From contig NZ_VFTZ01000002.1 of assembly GCF_006440775.1 (NCBI RefSeq), positions 1-64,000 of the forward strand: a stretch of 64,000 bases of DNA, in the 5' to 3' direction. This document shows positions 17,290-29,399 of this stretch, in pieces. Source of the DNA: Mesorhizobium sp. B2-7-2. Lineage in GTDB: Bacteria > Pseudomonadota > Alphaproteobacteria > Rhizobiales > Rhizobiaceae. Both the position numbers and the translations under genes were made by a program. Positions within the stretch are counted from its first letter, which is position 1. Every line of letters begins with the position of its first letter. The notes under the pieces were generated by a model that was not told the DNA's origin, did no database searches, and saw only the letters and a program-made list of their open reading frames with translations.

Positions 17290-18833
17290 TGCGCATGGCG
17301 AGGAAGAACATGCCCGCGCTCGCCGACCTCATCGAGGCCGATCGCCGGATCGAGCATCACGTCCCCTGGCCGCGCGCCGTGGTGGCCCCGAAAGTCTGGA
17401 ACCTCGCCGTCGAGCAACTCGCCAATGGCCGCTGGAGCCTGCTCGGCCTGTGGGGAGAGCCGGACAAGGTGCACATGGCGCTTCTCGACGAGGCGCTCGA
17501 CATCGGCGTCATCAGCCTGGATTGCCGCGGCGGCCGCTGCCCGTCGGTCGGCCAATATCATCCGCCCGCCTTGCGGCTGGAACGCGCCGCCGCTGACCTG
17601 TTCGGGCTGGCGCCGCAAGGCCTGCCCGACACCCGTCGCTGGCTCGACCACGGCCAATGGGGCGTCTCGCATCCGCTGGCGGCGCAGCCCGGCGCGCCGG
17701 CGGCCTCCGCCTCCTATCGGTTCCTCGCGGCGGAAGGCGAGAGCCTGCACCAGATCGCGGTCGGGCCGGTGCATGCCGGCATCATCGAGCCGGGGCATTT
17801 CCGCTTCACGGCCGGCGGCGAAACGGTGGTGCGGCTGGAAGAGCGGCTGGGCTATGCGCACAAGGGCATCGAAGGCCTGATGGCCGGCGCATCTGTGGAT
17901 CGCGCGGCCGGGCTGGCGGGCCGGACCTCGGGCGACAGCACGGTGGCCTACTCGCTGGCCTTCGCCCGCGCCGTCGAAGCCGCGCTCGGCATCACGCCGC
18001 CGCCGCGCGCGATATGGCTGCGCGCGCTGATGGCCGAGCTGGAGCGCCTCGCCAATCACCTCGGCGACATCGGCGCCATCTGCAACGACGCCGCCTTCGC
18101 GATCATGCACGCCCATTGCGGCGTGCTGCGCGAACGCGTGCTGCGCGCCGCCGACGCCGCCTTCGGCCATCGCCTGATGCGCGACCGCATCGTGCCCGGC
18201 GGCACGGCAAGCGATCTGAGCGAGGCGGGGGCGAGCGCCATCCGGTCCCTGGTCGCGGAGATCAGGCAGCGCTTCCCGCATCTGGTCGAGCTCTACGACA
18301 ACACCGCCTCGCTGCAGGACCGCACGGTGGCGACCGGCCGGCTCACGGTCGAGCTCGCCCGCCAATATGCCGCCGGCGGCTATGTCGGACGCGCGTCGGG
18401 CCGCGATTTCGATGCGCGACGCAGCCCAGGCTATGCGCCTTACGACCAGCTCGCCTTCGATGTGCCGGTGCTGCAGGAGGGCGACGTCAACGCGCGCGTC
18501 TGGATCCGCGTGCGCGAAGTCGAGCAGAGTCTATCGCTGGTCGAGCAAATTCTCGGGCGACTTCCCGGCGGTCCGATCCGAGTCGACATCGACACGGCCG
18601 ACAATGCCGCGCTTGGACCGCGCGAGGGCATGGCGCTGGTCGAGGGTTTCCGCGGCGACATCCTTGCCTGGCTGCGCATCGGCGAGGGCGGCTGGGTCGA
18701 GCGCTGCCACCTGCGCGACCCGTCATGGTTCCAGTGGCCGCTGCTCGAAGCGGCGGTCGAGGGCAACATCGTCGCCGACTTCCCGATCTGCAACAAATCG
18801 TTCAACTGCTCCTATTCCGGCCACGACCTCTAG
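17289..18833 (+). CDS. hyfG: Hydrogenase-4/Ehr large subunit, NuoCD-like, lacking most NiFe ligands
   Basis: A 514-residue fusion of a NuoC-like domain (residues about 10-130, ending ERAAADLFGLAPQGLPDTRRW) and a NuoD/hydrogenase large-subunit domain. The L1 motif, RxCGxC in group 4 hydrogenases, here reads GRTSGDST after YAHKGIEGLMAG, so both cysteines are serines. The L2 end reads FNCSYSGHD in place of DPCxxC, keeping one cysteine by my alignment. No NiFe site can therefore form in the usual way. This places it among energy-converting hydrogenase-related (Ehr) complexes of unknown reaction. The ATG overlaps the hyfF stop by one base. Confidence 0.82.
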   Translation: MRMARKNMPALADLIEADRRIEHHVPWPRAVVAPKVWNLAVEQLANGRWSLLGLWGEPDKVHMALLDEALDIGVISLDCRGGRCPSVGQYHPPALRLERAAADLFGLAPQGLPDTRRWLDHGQWGVSHPLAAQPGAPAASASYRFLAAEGESLHQIAVGPVHAGIIEPGHFRFTAGGETVVRLEERLGYAHKGIEGLMAGASVDRAAGLAGRTSGDSTVAYSLAFARAVEAALGITPPPRAIWLRALMAELERLANHLGDIGAICNDAAFAIMHAHCGVLRERVLRAADAAFGHRLMRDRIVPGGTASDLSEAGASAIRSLVAEIRQRFPHLVELYDNTASLQDRTVATGRLTVELARQYAAGGYVGRASGRDFDARRSPGYAPYDQLAFDVPVLQEGDVNARVWIRVREVEQSLSLVEQILGRLPGGPIRVDIDTADNAALGPREGMALVEGFRGDILAWLRIGEGGWVERCHLRDPSWFQWPLLEAAVEGNIVADFPICNKSFNCSYSGHDL

Positions 18834-18837
18834 AACC

Positions 18838-19377
18838 ATGCGCAAGCTGCTCTTCGAAAGCCTGATCCGTCCGCCCCTGACCGAGCGACCGCCGCAAGTC
18901 AGCGACGCGGCGGTCGACGAGCTGGCGCGCGCTCTCGACGGCACGGCCCGCAGGCGGCTCGGCAGGAGCCTGTCGATCCGCGCGGTCGACGCCGGTTCCT
19001 GCAATGGCTGCGAGCTCGAGATGCATGCGCTCAACAACGCCTTCTACGACATCGAGCGCTTCGGCTTCCGCTTCGTCGCCTCGCCGCGCCATGCCGACGT
19101 GCTGATGGTCACCGGGCCGGTCACCAAGAACATGCGCGAGGCGCTGAAGCGGACCTTCGACGCAATGCCTAGCCCGAAATGGGTGGTGGCGCTCGGCGGC
19201 TGCGCCAAGGACGGCGGCTGTTTTGCCGGCAGCTACGCGGTCGTCGGCGGCGTGTCGGACGTGGTGCCGGTCGACCTGCACATTCCAGGCTGCCCGCCGC
19301 CGCCAATCGAGATCCTCAAGGGATTGATCGCCTTGCTCGACGGCGCCAACGGAAGGGCGGGCCTCGCCAAGAGCTGA
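18838..19377 (+). CDS. hyfI: Ehr small subunit, NuoB/HyfI-like Fe-S protein
   Basis: A 179-residue NuoB-like subunit. The cysteines for the proximal 4Fe-4S cluster are retained: SCNGCE, GGCAKDGGC and the IPGCPPPP motif. The N-terminal 55 residues are a charged extension. It starts four bases after the large-subunit stop and ends the operon. With a cluster-bearing small subunit but no polyferredoxin (HyfA/HyfH) gene and no maturation genes nearby, the electron partner is unknown. Confidence 0.85.
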   Translation: MRKLLFESLIRPPLTERPPQVSDAAVDELARALDGTARRRLGRSLSIRAVDAGSCNGCELEMHALNNAFYDIERFGFRFVASPRHADVLMVTGPVTKNMREALKRTFDAMPSPKWVVALGGCAKDGGCFAGSYAVVGGVSDVVPVDLHIPGCPPPPIEILKGLIALLDGANGRAGLAKS

Positions 19378-19453
19378 GAAGCAGGCAGCGCGGCCGCGTT
19401 ACGCATTGTGCGCAAGCTTGCCCATCCGCGTTTGGATCGGACAGGTGCCGATC

Positions 19454-19864
19454 TCACGAGAAGAGTTCGCCGGCCTTCTCAAACAGCGAATCGAGCTCGT
19501 CCGACGCCTGCGAATCGAACAGTGTATCAAGCGTTTCACGAACCATACGGCTTTCCTCGATCAAGCGCTCGATTTCCCGCGCGTCGAGAAGCCGATTGAA
19601 GCGACAGCTGACAGTGTCCGCCGTACGATTCACGGTGTAACAACCGATTAGTTCCGCCGCATCTTGTCCCAACTGAAGGTAAAAAAAATCCGGCGTCGCG
19701 ATACTGCCCACAAAGAGGGACGCCCCGCCCTCGGAAATATCGCGCAAATCGAAAGTCGCTTCCGTCACCTCCTTTAGCCCGTGTGTCGGGAAGACCATCC
19801 GGACCGCGAGACTGATGCTCCGCCTGGCCCATCGCCGCCTTTCTGCTCCGGCCGGATCGTTCAT
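19454..19864 (-). CDS. PilZ-domain protein
   Basis: A 136-residue single PilZ-like protein. The N-terminal RRRWARRS corresponds to the RxxxR c-di-GMP arm and FDLRDISEGGASLFVGS to the D/NxSxxG element. The C-terminal 40 residues are acidic and helical. The ATG at 19864 is preceded by GGAAGG and overlaps the stop of a 42-residue membrane protein gene (ATGA), so the two are co-translated. It probably acts as a c-di-GMP receptor; the target process is unknown. Confidence 0.75.
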   Translation of the reverse strand: MNDPAGAERRRWARRSISLAVRMVFPTHGLKEVTEATFDLRDISEGGASLFVGSIATPDFFYLQLGQDAAELIGCYTVNRTADTVSCRFNRLLDAREIERLIEESRMVRETLDTLFDSQASDELDSLFEKAGELFS

Positions 19865-19989
19865 GGGCAGTCCTTCCAATGATGGACCAGACGCCAGATG
19901 GTGACCGTACCTAGGATTGCAAGCAACGCGACGAATGCTGAAATGTTCAGCACGACCTTGAAATGCATCGGTAACGGGGCGCGCCGCAT
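19861..19989 (-). CDS. 42-residue single-pass membrane protein coupled to PilZ gene
   Basis: The frame encodes MRRAPLPMHFKVVLNISAF followed by a hydrophobic run VALLAILGTVTIW and a short basic end HHWKDCP. A perfect GGAGG lies five bases before the ATG, and the stop overlaps the PilZ start by four bases. Strong ribosome binding site plus coupling make this a likely real gene despite its size. It could tether or modulate the PilZ protein at the membrane, which is inference. Confidence 0.6.
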   Translation of the reverse strand: MRRAPLPMHFKVVLNISAFVALLAILGTVTIWRLVHHWKDCP

Positions 19990-20347
19990 GCAATCCTCCA
20001 AGACCTGGCTGGACTGCAGATGTGGCGGCACATGCCGAGGTCCAGGTCCGTAACGATTCTATAGAGCATATAGCTATCAGGGAGTCTTTAAAGATTTCCT
20101 AGTGTTCACCAAGACTTCAACCCGAGAAGAGGACACGGTTCGCTGAACCGCATCGCGCGAGTAAGTAGTCGATTTTAATGCCGAGACAAAGCATCAGGCT
20201 CAGGCCGGCAAGATACGCGCCGGCCCCAGCCTGAGAACAGGAGTTGTGCTGCTGTCTCCGCCAAGATCGGCAACACAGGCGTAACAATAGCAGGCCAGGG
20301 GAGGGCCATTTTTACGGAGATCATCACAATCTCTCACGCCAAGAACC

Positions 20348-20605
20348 ATGACTTCGAGTGGCGGAACGAGAGCTCACGTCTGTCAGGCGATCCCCGTGCT
20401 TGGCGGCGAACGCGTTGACCTCGACAGATTCTGGAACGGATTCGCGGGGACGCCGGCAGAATTCGACGAGGCGACCCGTCAGCACTACGCGATCTTTATG
20501 CAACGGCCTGGAGCCATGCGCGCTGACATCGCTCAGTTCGGCAGGCGCGGCGCCAATCATCGGCTAGCGAGAACGTTCGGGCTTGTCACGGCAGCGGCGC
20601 CTTGA
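20348..20605 (+). pseudogene. Possible alpha/beta-hydrolase fragment
   Basis: An open frame contains DLDRFWNGFAGTPAEFDEATRQHYAIFMQRPGAMRADIAQF split over two stretches, recalling the cap-domain region of epoxide-hydrolase-like alpha/beta hydrolases (ATRxHYAxxYxxPGAMRAGFAQF). There is no nucleophile elbow and similarity ends abruptly around 20545. It looks like a decayed fragment. The remainder of the 19990-20756 gap shows nothing I can name. Confidence 0.35.
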
Positions 20606-20756
20606 AAAAGGCGGCACGCCTCCAAGCGGCGGCATCAAAGTGCGGCGCATCTCAAATCCGCCGCAAAGGCAAATCAACTGGCCCATCATCGTCAGCCAAT
20701 TGTCTTTTCGCCAATCACGGCATAGTGCGAGCCGTCACGAGCTCGTGGGTCCTCCA

Positions 20757-24823
<4,067 letters not shown>

Positions 24824-24827
<4 letters not shown>

Positions 24828-25303
24828 AACGTTCCGCCCAAGCGCGGACTGGCGACCGCCCGGTCGTCCTGCGGCCCGTCGGCGAGGACAACCGGGCGGC
24901 GATCCTGGCGCTCGAGCTGACGCCCGAGCAGCAGGGCCTCGTCGCCTCGAATGCAGACTCGCTGCAAGAGGCCGGGGAGGATGACGAGGCTCTCGCACGC
25001 GCTGTAGTCGCGGCCGGGCGCGTCGTCGGATTCCTGATGTACAGCGCTCCGGAGGACGATGACGAGGCGATCATCTATCGTTTCATGATCGACCGCCGCG
25101 AACAGGGCAAGGGCCTCGGCAGTGCCGCGGTTGCCGGGGCACTGGAGGAGATCGCGCAGCTCGGCCACATACGCCGCGTCTCGATCTGCTACGAACCGGA
25201 CAACGAGGCGGCGCGCCGGCTCTATGCCGGCTTCGGTTTCGTCGAGACGGGACTGGACGAGGATGGCGAGATGATTGCCGTGCTCGAATTGAGCAGCAAG
25301 TGA
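24824..25303 (+). CDS. GNAT-family N-acetyltransferase in the synthetase cassette
   Basis: A 159-residue GNAT protein. The beta4/pyrophosphate-loop segment IYRFMIDRREQGKGLGSAAV and the C-terminal NEAARRLYAGFGFVETG are textbook motif A and B features. It starts at GTG 24824, overlapping the synthetase stop (GTGA), and its own stop overlaps the next gene. The N-terminus (VVLRPVGEDNRAAILALELTPEQQ) resembles the spermidine/spermine and diamine acetyltransferase group. It could acetylate the basic monomer or the product, for modification or self-protection; this is inferred from context. Confidence 0.82.
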
Positions 25304-25950
25304 TCACACGGCCGGACGACGCGCGACCGGACATCGAGAGCGCCGTCGAGCAGGCGCTGGCCGGCCTCGCGCCGCCCGGCCTCGTCACCGGCTGCCGTCT
25401 CGTTCGTGCCGGCGACGAACAATACCTACTGCCGGCGGAAGGCGCTTCCATCGCCACGCGCGAACAAAGGGCGCGTGCCGCCACTGGAGCGGGCCGTCGG
25501 GTCGCGCACGAATTGCTGCGGCGGCTGAGATGTGCGGATCTCGCCGTCTTGCGGGGCCAATTGGGAAACCCGATCTGGCCTGGAGGTATCGTCGGTTCAA
25601 TCGCGCATGACGACGAGCTTGCCGTGGCGGTCGCCGCGCGATCCGACGCGATGAGAAGCGTGGGCGTCGACATCGAGCCTGCCCTGCCTTTGCCGCACGA
25701 CCTCCGAGACATGGTGGCAACGCCGCAAGACTGCCTGGGCGATCTTGATTCCCGCCTGGGCAGCCGCATTCTGTTCGCGATCAAGGAAGCGGTCTACAAG
25801 GCCTCGTTTCCGCTCGACGGCCGGGTGCTGGGCTTTGAGGACATCGCCGTCGATCTCACCTCGGGCGAGGCGGTCACTTCATCCGGCAATCGGTTGACCG
25901 TGCGCTTCACCATCTCGCCCAGAATCCTGGCGCTGGCTTATGCGGAATAG
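25300..25950 (+). CDS. 4'-phosphopantetheinyl transferase (EntD-like)
   Basis: A 216-residue EntD/Sfp-type transferase that converts apo carrier proteins to holo form using coenzyme A. Signature motifs are GSIAHDDELAVAV, VGVDIEPA (Mg-binding aspartate) and FAIKEAVYKASF with the conserved FxxKEAxYK. It starts at GTG 25300 overlapping the GNAT stop. Its coupling to the synthetase strongly suggests it activates the carrier serine of that protein, making the cassette self-sufficient. Confidence 0.88.
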   Translation: MITRPDDARPDIESAVEQALAGLAPPGLVTGCRLVRAGDEQYLLPAEGASIATREQRARAATGAGRRVAHELLRRLRCADLAVLRGQLGNPIWPGGIVGSIAHDDELAVAVAARSDAMRSVGVDIEPALPLPHDLRDMVATPQDCLGDLDSRLGSRILFAIKEAVYKASFPLDGRVLGFEDIAVDLTSGEAVTSSGNRLTVRFTISPRILALAYAE

Positions 25951-25995
25951 GCGCGCCGAGCCCTGCCCCGACCATTCAGAGTGGACGTTGAACAC

Positions 25996-26055
25996 GAATG
26001 GCGCCCGAAGATTCGAACTGAACTGCGAGCCTCGGATAAGCAGTCTGGTGCAGCA
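25996..26055 (-). pseudogene. tRNA-Arg-like remnant (3' half)
   Basis: GAATGGCGC-CCGAAG-ATTCGAACT (25996-26019) matches the 3' end and T-arm of tRNA-Arg(ACG) at 31594-31621 apart from two 2-base deletions, and CAGTCTGGTGC (26041-26051) matches its anticodon-stem flank. It lies in the same orientation as the intact tRNA. The stems no longer pair properly. It may be an old attachment-site copy. Confidence 0.5.
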
Positions 26056-26073
26056 CCAGAGGACGTCGCGAGA

Positions 26074-26604
26074 TCAGGTAGGAACGTAGGTCAACCTGAT
26101 CACATCCTCGCCGATCCGATCATGAGCGATCAGGCGCAGCGGCGGCCGGGGCCCGGCGAAATAGGGCTTGCCGTGAGCAAGCACCACGGGGTGCAGGTAG
26201 ATCCGATATTCATCGATCAAGCCCAGTTCGGTGAGGCTTCGCGCCAAATCCGGGCCGGCGACTTCGATCTCGCCGTCGCGCTCGGCTTTCAGCTTGCGGA
26301 TAGCGCCTTCAAGATCACCCTCGACAAGACTGGCCTTGGGCCCGACAGACTTCAACGAGCGCGAGACGACCCATTTCGGCTGGTTCCGCCACGCCGCCGC
26401 ATAGGCAAGTCGCTCGGCATCCCATTCAGGATGCTCGTCGTCCCAGTAGCGCATGATCTCATACATGCGGCGACCGTAGATGCTGCCCGCCTGACGCTCG
26501 GCCTCCTCGATGAAATGGCGGAAGAGCGCGGGGCTCGGCCCGAAGGCCGTGTGATCGACGTAGCCGTCCAGCGACTGGTTCATTCCGAACACGAGCTTGG
26601 CCAT
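26074..26604 (-). CDS. Dihydrofolate reductase family protein (RibD C-terminal-like)
   Basis: A 176-residue protein of the RibD_C/DHFR-like family. It begins KLVFGMNQSLDGYVD, the typical SxDGYxA first strand; IYGRRMYEIMRYW and the C-terminal IEVAGPDLARSLTELGLIDEYRIYLHPVVLAHGKPYF are characteristic. Such proteins bind NADPH; the real substrate is rarely known. It ends about 20 bases from the tRNA remnant. The 320 bases upstream (26605-26924) show no supported gene. Confidence 0.85.
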   Translation of the reverse strand: MAKLVFGMNQSLDGYVDHTAFGPSPALFRHFIEEAERQAGSIYGRRMYEIMRYWDDEHPEWDAERLAYAAAWRNQPKWVVSRSLKSVGPKASLVEGDLEGAIRKLKAERDGEIEVAGPDLARSLTELGLIDEYRIYLHPVVLAHGKPYFAGPRPPLRLIAHDRIGEDVIRLTYVPT

Positions 26605-26924
26605 TGCCTGTTCCTGATATGCATTCGCGCGATCTGCTTGCGTTGTGCAATCGGTTCAGGTTAGGCCGACCGATTTTATTTTGCAATTGGTTTTTGAGAT
26701 GCATATCTGCCGGGTACTCCGACCTCCCCGGCGGGCCTGGCTGTCAAGCGAGGCTCGGCCGACACGTGGACTTCCACGCTGCGCCCCCGGTGCAGAACAA
26801 TTGATTGGGCGCACCGGAAGGTGAAGATGGGCGCTGCTGCTCGTCGCAGGGCTATGACATTGGCTCCCGTGCTTCCCACCGCACACAAAATGGCCTGGCT
26901 ACTCAATACAGCGCAACGCCAAGA

Positions 26925-27806
26925 TCACGGATGCAGGTGCAGGCGCTTCACGCTGGCTGCCGCGAAGGTGATGAACTTTTTGACACGCGCCGGAACAAAC
27001 TTCTGGGCGGGGTAGGCGAAATAGAGTCCGGTCAGGGGCGAATGCAGGGCCGGCAACACGCGCACCAGCCGTTGCTGGTCCGCGAAAAAAGCCGGCAGGA
27101 ACCCGATGCCGAGCCCCATGGCGACAAAGGTTCTGACCGTCAACAGGTCATCGCAGGTCAGCTCGCCCGATAGATCAACGCCGATCTTCCGGCTGCCCAT
27201 CAGCAGCGGCAGCGGGTGGGCCCAAGGCTTGCCGAATCCAATCAGGTCGTGGTGCTTGAGATCGTCGACATGAACGGGGACACCGCGCCGGTCGAGATAG
27301 TGCTGGCTTGCGAACAATCCCGACGGCCCCGTGACGGAAGACCTGGTCACCAGACTCGAATCGCGCAGCGGGCCGACGCGGATGGCGAGGTCGACGCCTT
27401 CCGCGATCATGTCGACGATCCGGTCCGTCACGATCAGCTCGATTTTCACCATCGGGAACGTTTCGCGAAACGCGCCGATGATGGGCGGCAGCAGGCTTTG
27501 CGCGATGTCGACGGCCGCCGTGAGCCGAAGCAGGCCGTTCAGGCTTCTTGCCCCCGACATGATCGCGGCCTCGGCTGCCTCGATCTCACGAAGCCCGGCG
27601 CGGCACCGTTCGAAATAGGCCTGGCCCGCAGGCGTGACGCGGAGCTTACGGGTCGTCCGCTGGATCAGGCCGGTACCGAGGCGCTGTTCCAGCGCCGCCA
27701 CCTTGGCGCTCACGGTGCTGGCGGGCATGCGCAGCCTGCGGGCAGCCGCGGCAAAACTGCCTGCCTCCAGCACCTGGACAAAGACGCTGATCTCGTCGAC
27801 GCGCAT
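26925..27806 (-). CDS. LysR-family transcriptional regulator
   Basis: A 293-residue LTTR with winged HTH at residues about 3-60 (ISVFVQVLEAGSFAAAARRLRMPASTVSAKVAALEQRLG) and a substrate-binding effector domain (LLRLTAAVDIAQSLLPPIIGAFRETFPMVKIELIVTDR). It is divergent from the VOC gene across a 112-base gap holding a perfect 19-base inverted repeat, so it probably controls that gene and itself. Confidence 0.88.
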   Translation of the reverse strand: MRVDEISVFVQVLEAGSFAAAARRLRMPASTVSAKVAALEQRLGTGLIQRTTRKLRVTPAGQAYFERCRAGLREIEAAEAAIMSGARSLNGLLRLTAAVDIAQSLLPPIIGAFRETFPMVKIELIVTDRIVDMIAEGVDLAIRVGPLRDSSLVTRSSVTGPSGLFASQHYLDRRGVPVHVDDLKHHDLIGFGKPWAHPLPLLMGSRKIGVDLSGELTCDDLLTVRTFVAMGLGIGFLPAFFADQQRLVRVLPALHSPLTGLYFAYPAQKFVPARVKKFITFAAASVKRLHLHP

Positions 27807-27821
27807 GCCAACTATTATGCA

Positions 27822-27840
27822 GAATCATGCATGATGATTC
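27822..27840. promoter_or_regulatory. Candidate LysR operator (perfect inverted repeat)
   Basis: GAATCAT-GCATG-ATGATTC is a perfect 7-5-7 inverted repeat, with a nested 12-base palindrome, 16 bases from the LysR start codon and between the divergent genes. Position and symmetry suit an LTTR recognition or autoregulatory site. Confidence 0.55.
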
Positions 27841-27918
27841 CAGATTGTGCCGTCTTGTGGCGAAACAGTTTCCGCAATCTGCTTTCGATATCGGAAGACA
27901 GCGCCAGGGAGCTGAACA

Positions 27919-28449
27919 ATGAGAGGGCCGATCAATGCCGACAGCGAACCGATCGACCCGCGCGTCCGCGTCGGGCATGTTCATCTGAAGGTCGCCGATC
28001 TTGAGCGATCGCTCGCTTTCTATTGCGGTGTGCTTGGCTTTGGCCTGCAAGGGCTGCTTGAAGACGAGGCCGCGTTCCTCGCGGCCGGCGGCTATCACCA
28101 TCACCTCGCGATCAACACTTGGGAAAGCCGGGGCGGTTCGCCGCCGCCCGAAGGATCGACCGGCCTCCATCACATTGCCTTCGTCTATCCGACGCGAGCC
28201 GCGCTCGGCCGCGCGTTCCGCCGCCTTCGCGCCGCGGGCGTGCAACTCATCGGCGCCAGCGACCACGGTGGCACGGAGGCGATCTATCTCCGCGATCCGG
28301 ACGATAACGGCGTCGAGCTCTACTGGGATAGGCCCGAGAAGGAATGGCCGCGCAACGCCGATGGCTCGTTGAAGATCGTCAACAGTCCCCTCGATGTCGA
28401 GAATCTGGCCAGCGAGGGATCGTCCGTGCCGCCGGAGGGGGAAAGATAA
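27919..28449 (+). CDS. VOC-family protein (catechol-2,3-dioxygenase/glyoxalase-like)
   Basis: A 176-residue vicinal-oxygen-chelate protein close to the N-terminal module of CatE-like dioxygenases. VGHVHLKVADLERSLAFYCGVLGFGL opens the first module, HHHLAINTWESRGG supplies a likely metal histidine, GLHHIAFVYP a second, and DPDDNGVELYWDRP contains the third ligand glutamate. It is divergent from a LysR regulator. Positions 28078-28480 are duplicated, degenerately, at 31056-31450. The substrate is unknown. Confidence 0.85.
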   Translation: MRGPINADSEPIDPRVRVGHVHLKVADLERSLAFYCGVLGFGLQGLLEDEAAFLAAGGYHHHLAINTWESRGGSPPPEGSTGLHHIAFVYPTRAALGRAFRRLRAAGVQLIGASDHGGTEAIYLRDPDDNGVELYWDRPEKEWPRNADGSLKIVNSPLDVENLASEGSSVPPEGER

Positions 28450-28518
28450 GTCTGCGGCTTGTCGTGCCGAGAGGCTGGCGCGGCGCAACGAAGGTCCGCT
28501 TTGCGCCGCCAGGAGCGG

Positions 28519-29397
28519 TTATCGAAGCTCGGCTCCCAGGCTCTTCAACGCAGGCGCAGCACACCGGACGAGCGTGGATATGTGTCCTTCGGGCTGCATG
28601 AACAATGTTCCGTGACGTAGGCCCGCGGCAAGAGCCCGCGCGGCCTCGGCAGGCATAATCTGGTCGTGCGCGCCGTGATAAATGCGGACGGGAAGGTCGA
28701 TTTGGTCCAGGTCAAAGCCCCACGGATGCGCCAGGGCGATGGCCTGGTCCTGGTTGGCGCGTGGCCCCTGAACGTAGCCTTCGGCGACGGCAGCGGCAAA
28801 GGCCCGGCGCACCGCCTCATCCTGCAGCGCAGCGCGGTCGCCGACGCCGAGTCGCTCGGCATTGTGGGCGAGCATGTCCGCCAGTTGAGCAGGACGCGCA
28901 TGAGCGATGCCACGCAGGCTGAACGAAAGAAGCGGGCACAAGAGAGCATCAGGCGTAATCTGAAGGATCTGCCATGCGAGCCGCGTGATGCCGGTATTGG
29001 CAGTTGCAAGAACGGTCGCCGGCGCCACCGGCGAGATCAGCACACAGCGCACCACCTGGTCGGGTGTCGCTGCGGCGCAAGCGAGTGCAAATGCCGCGCC
29101 GGCGGAAAACCCAAGAACCGAATAGCGCCGGATCGCCATCATATCGGCAACCTCGTCGACTGTTGCCGGCCATTGCATGATCCCGAAGCGGTGCACAGGC
29201 GAGGACTTGCCGATACCGGGCCGGTCGAGCGCGATGAGCCGCACGCCTGCTTCGGCGGCCTGATCCTCGATCAGCTTCACTTCCAGGCGACTCGAGGGAA
29301 ACCCATGCATGTAGAACACGGCTGAACCGTTGGGCTTCCCTGTCTCGAAAACTCCCACGCGTCGCCCTGATGCGAGTTGCAGAACCTGCTCAGTCAT
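28519..29397 (-). CDS. Alpha/beta hydrolase
   Basis: A 292-residue alpha/beta-fold hydrolase. The oxyanion segment FYMHGFPSSRLEV, the nucleophile elbow LGFSAGAAF (serine in GxSxG), the acid region PVRIYHGAHDQIMP, and a late histidine in EGHISTL form the expected triad layout. The start at ATG 29397 (MTEQVLQLASGRR) was chosen because upstream codons lack homology; it lies just after the end of the CDF-like gene, implying co-transcription. The substrate is unknown. Confidence 0.85.
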   Translation of the reverse strand: MTEQVLQLASGRRVGVFETGKPNGSAVFYMHGFPSSRLEVKLIEDQAAEAGVRLIALDRPGIGKSSPVHRFGIMQWPATVDEVADMMAIRRYSVLGFSAGAAFALACAAATPDQVVRCVLISPVAPATVLATANTGITRLAWQILQITPDALLCPLLSFSLRGIAHARPAQLADMLAHNAERLGVGDRAALQDEAVRRAFAAAVAEGYVQGPRANQDQAIALAHPWGFDLDQIDLPVRIYHGAHDQIMPAEAARALAAGLRHGTLFMQPEGHISTLVRCAAPALKSLGAELR

Positions 29398-29399
29398 CG

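Noticed and set aside
12214-19377. A functional NiFe hydrogenase-4 or formate hydrogenlyase
   Set aside because: Large-subunit metal ligands are mostly replaced by serine and no formate dehydrogenase, ferredoxin subunit or maturation gene is present.
12214-19377. A second copy of respiratory complex I
   Set aside because: Gene content and order (HyfB, C, E, F, fused C/D, small) match the hydrogenase-4/Ehr type and the NADH-oxidising module is missing.
25999-26073. An intact tRNA gene
   Set aside because: The acceptor and anticodon stems do not pair and the D-arm is missing; only 3' and anticodon-flank similarity remains.
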